Shown here piece after piece: positions 59,866 through 64,000 of a DNA stretch of 64,000 nt. Under the pieces are notes generated by a model. It saw nothing but the letters and a program-made list of their open reading frames with translations, made no database searches and was not told where the DNA came from. Every line of letters begins with the position of its first letter. The first letter of the stretch is position 1. Source of the stretch: Renibacterium sp. (GTDB lineage Bacteria; Actinomycetota; Actinomycetes; Actinomycetales; Micrococcaceae); assembly GCA_017419405.1 (NCBI GenBank), contig JAFOLH010000008.1, positions 186,001-250,000 on the forward strand. Direction: 5' to 3'. The position numbers and the translations under genes are program-made.

Positions 59866-61589
59866 GCCAGAAACGGCCACCCGCGCCGCCGCCGGACATC
59901 CCCGGATACAACTACCTGGCGTTGCTGGGTTCCGGGGGGTTCTCCGATGTCTTCCTGTACGAACAGGACCGGCCACGCCGCAAAGTCGCGGTCAAGGTGC
60001 TGATTTCCGATTTGAAAACGGAGAGCGCCCGCCGGCGTTTCGAATCCGAAGCGAATTTGATGGCCCAGCTGTCCAGCCACCCCTACATCGTGACGATCTA
60101 CGAAGCCGAGGTCACCGCAGGCGGGCATTCGTATCTCGCCATGGAGTACTGTTCCCGGCCGAGCCTCGATGTCAGGTACCGGCGCGCCCGGTTCAGCGTC
60201 GACGAAGTCCTGGCCGTGGGCGTCCAGGTCGCTTCCGCCGTGGAAACCGCGCATCGGGCCGGAATCGCGCACCGGGACATCAAACCGGCGAACATCCTGG
60301 TCACCGATTACAACCGCCCGGCGCTGACCGACTTCGGGATTTCCGGGACCATGGACGCCACTGCCGACGAAGACGCCGGAATGTCGATTCCCTGGTCCCC
60401 GCCGGAATCGTTCACCGGGCAGAACGCCGACGGCGTGAAAGTCGATGTCTGGGCGCTCGGTGCCACGCTCTACACCCTGTTGGCCGGGCGCTCGCCTTTT
60501 GTGCTCCCCGGCGCGGACAACTCGCAACGCGAATTGATCGCGCGGATCGGCACCGCCGCCTTGCCGCCGCTGGGCCGGGCCGATGTCCCGGAATCGCTCG
60601 AACTGGTGCTGGCCACCGCGATGGCGAAATCCCCGGAATCACGCTATGCCTCAGCCCAGGATTTCGCCCGCGCACTGCAACGGATCCAGAACGAATTGGG
60701 CTTTTCAGTCACCCCGTTCGAGGTGCAGGAAGAAACGCCGCACGAAGAGTCCGCACCGCCCGACGGCGAAGCCGAAGAAACCCGGGTACGCAACATCATC
60801 TCGATCGATCCGGACAGCACCACCGGGAGCAGCAAATCCAGATTTCCGGCGATGGACCGCAGCGTGCCCCTGGCCGCGCCCGACGCCGGGACGGGACCCG
60901 GTGCAGCTGCCGGCACGGTGCAGCGCCCCGACGATTTCACCGTGCCCGGCGCCGCTGCGCCGCAGAGCAGTCCGGTGCCGCAGGTCAGTTCGGTACCGGG
61001 GGTGAATCCGGCCCGCGCCGACCAGGGGTTCAGTACCGCGCCGCGTGGTTGGACCCCGGGAAGCGGGACTCCGGAGGCGCCGGAAGATTCGCTCGCCGCC
61101 ACGGTGGCCAGGCCGCGGCCGATCGAGCCCGAAAGCCTGCGGCCGGGCGGCAAGGCCAAAGGCAAACCCAGCGCCGGATCGCTCTGGGCCGGAGCGATCA
61201 GCGTCCTGGTGCTGGTCGCAGCGGTGGTGCTGGTGCTGGTTCTGGTCAACGCCAATTCCGGGGCGGCGCCTTCCGCGACGCCTACCGCCGGCAGCAAAAC
61301 CCCGCCACCCCCGGTGGATTTGGGCCTGCTGGTGCCGCAAGTCGCGGATCTGACCGCGGTCGCCGGCGACGGCGGGGCGAACTGGAGTTGGCGGAATCCG
61401 GACCCGCAGCCCGGCGACAGTTTCCAGTGGGCTCCGGTGGACGCGATCAAAACCGGCGACTTCAAAGGCACTGGAACCCCGAACGTCTTCGTCGCGAACA
61501 ATGCGCAGAACGTTTCCTGTATTTCGGTGATCCTGGTCCGGGCCAACGGCAAGGCCTCGGACGAGGAGAAGAAATGTTTCCCGCAATGA
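59862..61589 (+). CDS. Serine/threonine protein kinase, transmembrane, PknB-like catalytic domain
   Basis: The 575-residue protein has a kinase domain (about 15-280): LLGSGGFSDVF (glycine loop), VAVKVL (Lys45), HRDIKPANIL (catalytic Asp139) and DFGIS (Asp157). IPWSPPE replaces the usual APE. A Ser/Pro/Ala linker follows, then one membrane helix (about 441-465) and an extracellular C-terminal region with WSWRNPDPQPGDSFQW and two Cys. It has no PASTA repeats, so it is not a standard PknB sensor. It would phosphorylate Thr residues recognised by the locus FHA domains. The GTG overlaps the previous stop by 4 bases. Confidence 0.92.
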   Translation: MSQKRPPAPPPDIPGYNYLALLGSGGFSDVFLYEQDRPRRKVAVKVLISDLKTESARRRFESEANLMAQLSSHPYIVTIYEAEVTAGGHSYLAMEYCSRPSLDVRYRRARFSVDEVLAVGVQVASAVETAHRAGIAHRDIKPANILVTDYNRPALTDFGISGTMDATADEDAGMSIPWSPPESFTGQNADGVKVDVWALGATLYTLLAGRSPFVLPGADNSQRELIARIGTAALPPLGRADVPESLELVLATAMAKSPESRYASAQDFARALQRIQNELGFSVTPFEVQEETPHEESAPPDGEAEETRVRNIISIDPDSTTGSSKSRFPAMDRSVPLAAPDAGTGPGAAAGTVQRPDDFTVPGAAAPQSSPVPQVSSVPGVNPARADQGFSTAPRGWTPGSGTPEAPEDSLAATVARPRPIEPESLRPGGKAKGKPSAGSLWAGAISVLVLVAAVVLVLVLVNANSGAAPSATPTAGSKTPPPPVDLGLLVPQVADLTAVAGDGGANWSWRNPDPQPGDSFQWAPVDAIKTGDFKGTGTPNVFVANNAQNVSCISVILVRANGKASDEEKKCFPQ

Positions 61590-61649
61590 GCGCCGGGACC
61601 AGCCGGGGGACCGGCTGTCGAGCAGGAGCGACCCGCGCAGGAGGTTGGC

Positions 61650-62360
61650 ATGGCCGGATCTGAACTCAGCATCGATTTCTGCGGCGAATGGTACGAGCCG
61701 GCGAAGACCGAGGCGTTCAACATCGGCCGGGAGGGCGACCTGGAGGTCGACGACAACCCTTACCTGCATCGGAAGTTCTTGCAGATCGCGCACTACGACG
61801 GGATCTGGTGGCTCTCCAACGTGGGCAGCATCCTGTCCGCGACGGTGGCCGATGCGGGCGGCGGCATGCAGGCCTGGTTGGCGCCCGGGGCCCGGATCCC
61901 GCTGGTGTTCGGCCAGACCAACGTGGTCTTCACCGCCGGGCCGACCACCTATGACTTCTCCGTGCACCTGAAATCCCCGTCCTTCAAATACCAGAGCAAC
62001 GAGTTCGACGCGGTGGGCGACACCACGATCGGTCCGGTGGTCTTCACGGATTCGCAGAAAGCGATCATCGTGGCCCTCGCCGAACCGATGCTGCGCCGCG
62101 AGGGCACCGGGTTCGCCGCGATCCCGTCTTCGGCCGAGGCCGCGCGGAAACTGGGCTGGGCCCTGACCAGGTTCAACCGGAAGCTGGACAACGTCTGCGA
62201 CAAGTTGGACCGGGTGGGCGTGGTGGGCCTGCGCGGCGGCGGCGGGAAGCTGGCCACCAACCGCCGGGCGCGCCTGGTGGAGCACGCGATCACCTCGCAT
62301 CTGGTGACCCCGGACGATTTGCCCCTGCTGGAGACGATGAAAGGCCTCGACGACGCATGA
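61650..62360 (+). CDS. Small FHA-like protein with C-terminal helical DNA-binding-like region
   Basis: The 236-residue protein starts with an FHA-like fold (about residues 5-105: IGREGDLEVDDNPYLHRKFL, WLSNVG in place of NSxNG). The conserved Ser of FHA domains is replaced, so phosphate binding is unsure. The C-terminal part (about 130-225) is helical and resembles a winged-helix: AEAARKLGWALTRFNRKLDN and VEHAITSHLV. The ATG at 61650 follows AGGAGG at 5 bases. It overlaps the EssC-type gene by 4 bases, suggesting a partner of that ATPase. Confidence 0.8.
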   Translation: MAGSELSIDFCGEWYEPAKTEAFNIGREGDLEVDDNPYLHRKFLQIAHYDGIWWLSNVGSILSATVADAGGGMQAWLAPGARIPLVFGQTNVVFTAGPTTYDFSVHLKSPSFKYQSNEFDAVGDTTIGPVVFTDSQKAIIVALAEPMLRREGTGFAAIPSSAEAARKLGWALTRFNRKLDNVCDKLDRVGVVGLRGGGGKLATNRRARLVEHAITSHLVTPDDLPLLETMKGLDDA

Positions 62361-64000
62361 GGATCAGATTGACGCTCCGGCGGGATCCCGAGCCGAAGGA
62401 CCTGGCGGTCACCGTCGACGGCCTGGCCACCGTCGGGGACATCGCGGCGGAACTCTTCGCGGCCGATCCGAACCGCCGGGGCACTGCGATTCCGGAAAAC
62501 CTCACCCTGCAGGTCGACCAGGCACCGATGGCCGGCGGCAATGTGCAAGGGCGCGCATTGGACCCGGCGGGGAACCTGCTGGAGTCCGGGTTGCGGCCCG
62601 GGTCCACGGTTTCACTCACCCGGTTGAGCCGGGATTTCACCGCGCCCGGGCAGGACCGCGGCCCGGCTGCGGCGACTTTGCGGGTGCTCGACGGGCCCGA
62701 TGCCGGCCGGGAGTTCTCGCTGCCGCTGGGCACCAGCTACATCGGCCGCGACCGCAACGCGGACATCCGGCTCAGCGACCCGATGATGTCCAAACGGCAT
62801 GCCCGGATCACCGTGGCGGACAGCATCGAGATCGCAGACACGAACTCCGCGAACGGCTTGGTCATGGACGGCTCGCCGGTGGGCCGGGCGGTGCTGGGCC
62901 CCAACGACGAGATCAGCTTGGGCGACACCAGGATCAGCGTGCTCGCGATCGGCCGGACCGGCGGCGACGCCTTGGCCGGTCCGTTGGTCGAATTCAACCG
63001 TTCGCCCCGGGTGGTGCCGCATTTCGGACCGGCCGAGCAGAAGATCCCGGAAGGCCCGCAGCGGCCGCAGCCGCAACGGTTCCCCGCGGTGATGCTGGTC
63101 TCGCCGTTGTTGATGGGCGGCATCATGTTCGCGGTGACGCAGAGCATCTTCAGCCTGGTCTTCGTGATCATGATGCCCTTGATGCTGATGGCGACCTGGC
63201 TCGATCAGCGGATGCAGGCGAAGAAACTCCTGGCCCTGGGCTCGGAGCAGTTTTACGGATCGCTGGAGGTCTTCCACGAACAAGTGGGCACCTTGCAGCA
63301 GGTGGAGCGCGCGGTCCGCAGCGCGGAGAGCCCCTCGGTCGCCGAGACCGTGGACGCGATCTACAAACTCGGTCCGTTGCTCTGGACGCACCGGCCGGAG
63401 CACCCGGCCTTCCTTTCCCTGCGGTTCGGGCTGGGCCGGCAACCGAGCCGGATCCCGATCAATGCGCCGACCATGAACAACACGGTTCCCGAATTCCAAA
63501 AAATCATCGACGACACCGCGAACGAGTACGCCTTCATCGAGGCGGTCCCGGTGGTTTCCCAGTTGCGCAGCGCCGGGGCCCTGGGCTTGGCCGGACGCCG
63601 GGAAGTGCTCGACGACGTGGCCCGGGGCATCGTGCTCCAAGCGGTGGGCCTGCATTCGCCGTCGGAACTCGTGGTCGCCGCGCTGGTCGGCACCGAGTCG
63701 CGGGAACGCTGGAACTGGTTGCAGTGGCTGCCGCACGTGGGCTCCCCGCATTCGCCGTTGGCCGGAGACCACTTGGCTGCCGGATCGGGGGCCGGAGCGA
63801 TCCTGCTGGCCAAACTCGAGGACCTCCTGGTCGCCCGGGGCGGAAACCTGGCGGCGAATTCGGCCGCCCTGCGCGGGCCGGTGGAGAATCCAGCCAAAGC
63901 CCGGCCGGGGGAGCGCACCGCCGCCGATCCGGGGAAGCGGCTTCCGGCCCCGGTTCTGCCTTCGGTGCTGGTGCTCATCGAGGACGACGCCAAGGTCGAT
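62357..64000 (+). CDS. FHA-containing FtsK/EssC-type ATPase, 5' part (type VII-like secretion motor), runs off window
   Basis: The open frame is 548 codons long and continues past the window end, so the ATPase motifs are not visible. The first 90 residues form a beta-rich ubiquitin/YukD-like domain as in EssC. An FHA domain follows (about 105-190) with SYIGRDRNADIRLSD, MSKRHARIT and NSANGLVM. Two adjacent membrane helices (about 241-282) and the start of the FtsK-like cytosolic region follow (QVERAVRSAESPSVAETV). EssC and EccC proteins drive type VII secretion of WXG100 proteins. It has the intact FHA Ser/Asn residues. It overlaps the previous gene by 4 bases. Confidence 0.82.
   Translation, partial: MRIRLTLRRDPEPKDLAVTVDGLATVGDIAAELFAADPNRRGTAIPENLTLQVDQAPMAGGNVQGRALDPAGNLLESGLRPGSTVSLTRLSRDFTAPGQDRGPAAATLRVLDGPDAGREFSLPLGTSYIGRDRNADIRLSDPMMSKRHARITVADSIEIADTNSANGLVMDGSPVGRAVLGPNDEISLGDTRISVLAIGRTGGDALAGPLVEFNRSPRVVPHFGPAEQKIPEGPQRPQPQRFPAVMLVSPLLMGGIMFAVTQSIFSLVFVIMMPLMLMATWLDQRMQAKKLLALGSEQFYGSLEVFHEQVGTLQQVERAVRSAESPSVAETVDAIYKLGPLLWTHRPEHPAFLSLRFGLGRQPSRIPINAPTMNNTVPEFQKIIDDTANEYAFIEAVPVVSQLRSAGALGLAGRREVLDDVARGIVLQAVGLHSPSELVVAALVGTESRERWNWLQWLPHVGSPHSPLAGDHLAAGSGAGAILLAKLEDLLVARGGNLAANSAALRGPVENPAKARPGERTAADPGKRLPAPVLPSVLVLIEDDAKVD

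Noticed and set aside
1-64000. Mobile elements or prophage
   Set aside because: I saw no transposase, integrase, terminal repeats or phage structural motifs, and base composition looks even by eye.

Overview
The window is one continuous stretch of a high-GC Gram-positive chromosome, almost certainly an actinobacterium of the order Micrococcales, probably family Micrococcaceae. The evidence is the mycothione reductase gene (mycothiol metabolism), an acyl-CoA carboxylase with a tiny epsilon subunit, the tRNA-Gln/glmU/prs/rplY/pth block, many GTG and TTG starts, and the LpdA-type quinone reductase. I saw no transposase, phage gene, CRISPR array or rRNA. Coding density is very high on both strands.

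Layout. 1-6700: the end of an NRAMP-type metal transporter, a TetR regulator, tRNA-Gln, then glmU-prs-rplY-pth (cell-wall precursor, PRPP, ribosome and peptidyl-tRNA housekeeping) and a convergent UDP-glucose dehydrogenase. 6.9-8.6 kb: sufS-sufU (iron-sulfur cluster assembly). 8.7-13.0 kb: a tight six-gene operon with three proteins carrying SipW-type signal peptides, an LPxTG wall-anchored protein and two ER-type signal peptidases. The second peptidase carries a C-terminal domain that looks like one of the exported substrates. 13-23.3 kb: nhaA, two small conserved genes, mfd, a 3-hydroxyisobutyrate dehydrogenase family gene with an MFS transporter, mycothione reductase and a small membrane protein. 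23.4-29 kb: deoC, a phosphohexomutase-family gene and purine nucleoside phosphorylase (nucleoside salvage), facing lpdA and an enoyl-CoA isomerase-like gene. 29.1-33.4 kb: two tandem paralogous GT1-type glycosyltransferases and a second MFS transporter. 33.4-42.9 kb: acyl-CoA carboxylase alpha (biotin carboxylase plus BCCP), maf, a YbjQ-family gene, a dicarboxylate symporter, a DUF885 peptidase-like gene, the epsilon and beta subunits of acyl-CoA carboxylase, and divergent birA. The alpha and beta genes share an inverted repeat in their upstream regions.

42.9-64 kb: a PH-domain membrane protein, a class III adenylate cyclase, and a long co-directional locus. The locus holds a 2041-residue surface protein built from bacterial Ig-like and fibronectin III repeats, MoxR ATPase, DUF58, a transglutaminase-like membrane protein, a zinc-ribbon/RDD/FHA protein, a PP2C phosphatase, a zinc-ribbon/FHA protein, a Ser/Thr kinase, a small FHA protein and an FHA-bearing EssC/FtsK-type ATPase that runs off the end. 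Most of these genes overlap by 4 bases. The set reads as a phospho-regulated, membrane-anchored assembly or type VII-like secretion locus; its WXG100 substrates, if present, would lie beyond base 64000.

All functional calls come from reading motifs and neighbourhoods by eye; no database search was possible.
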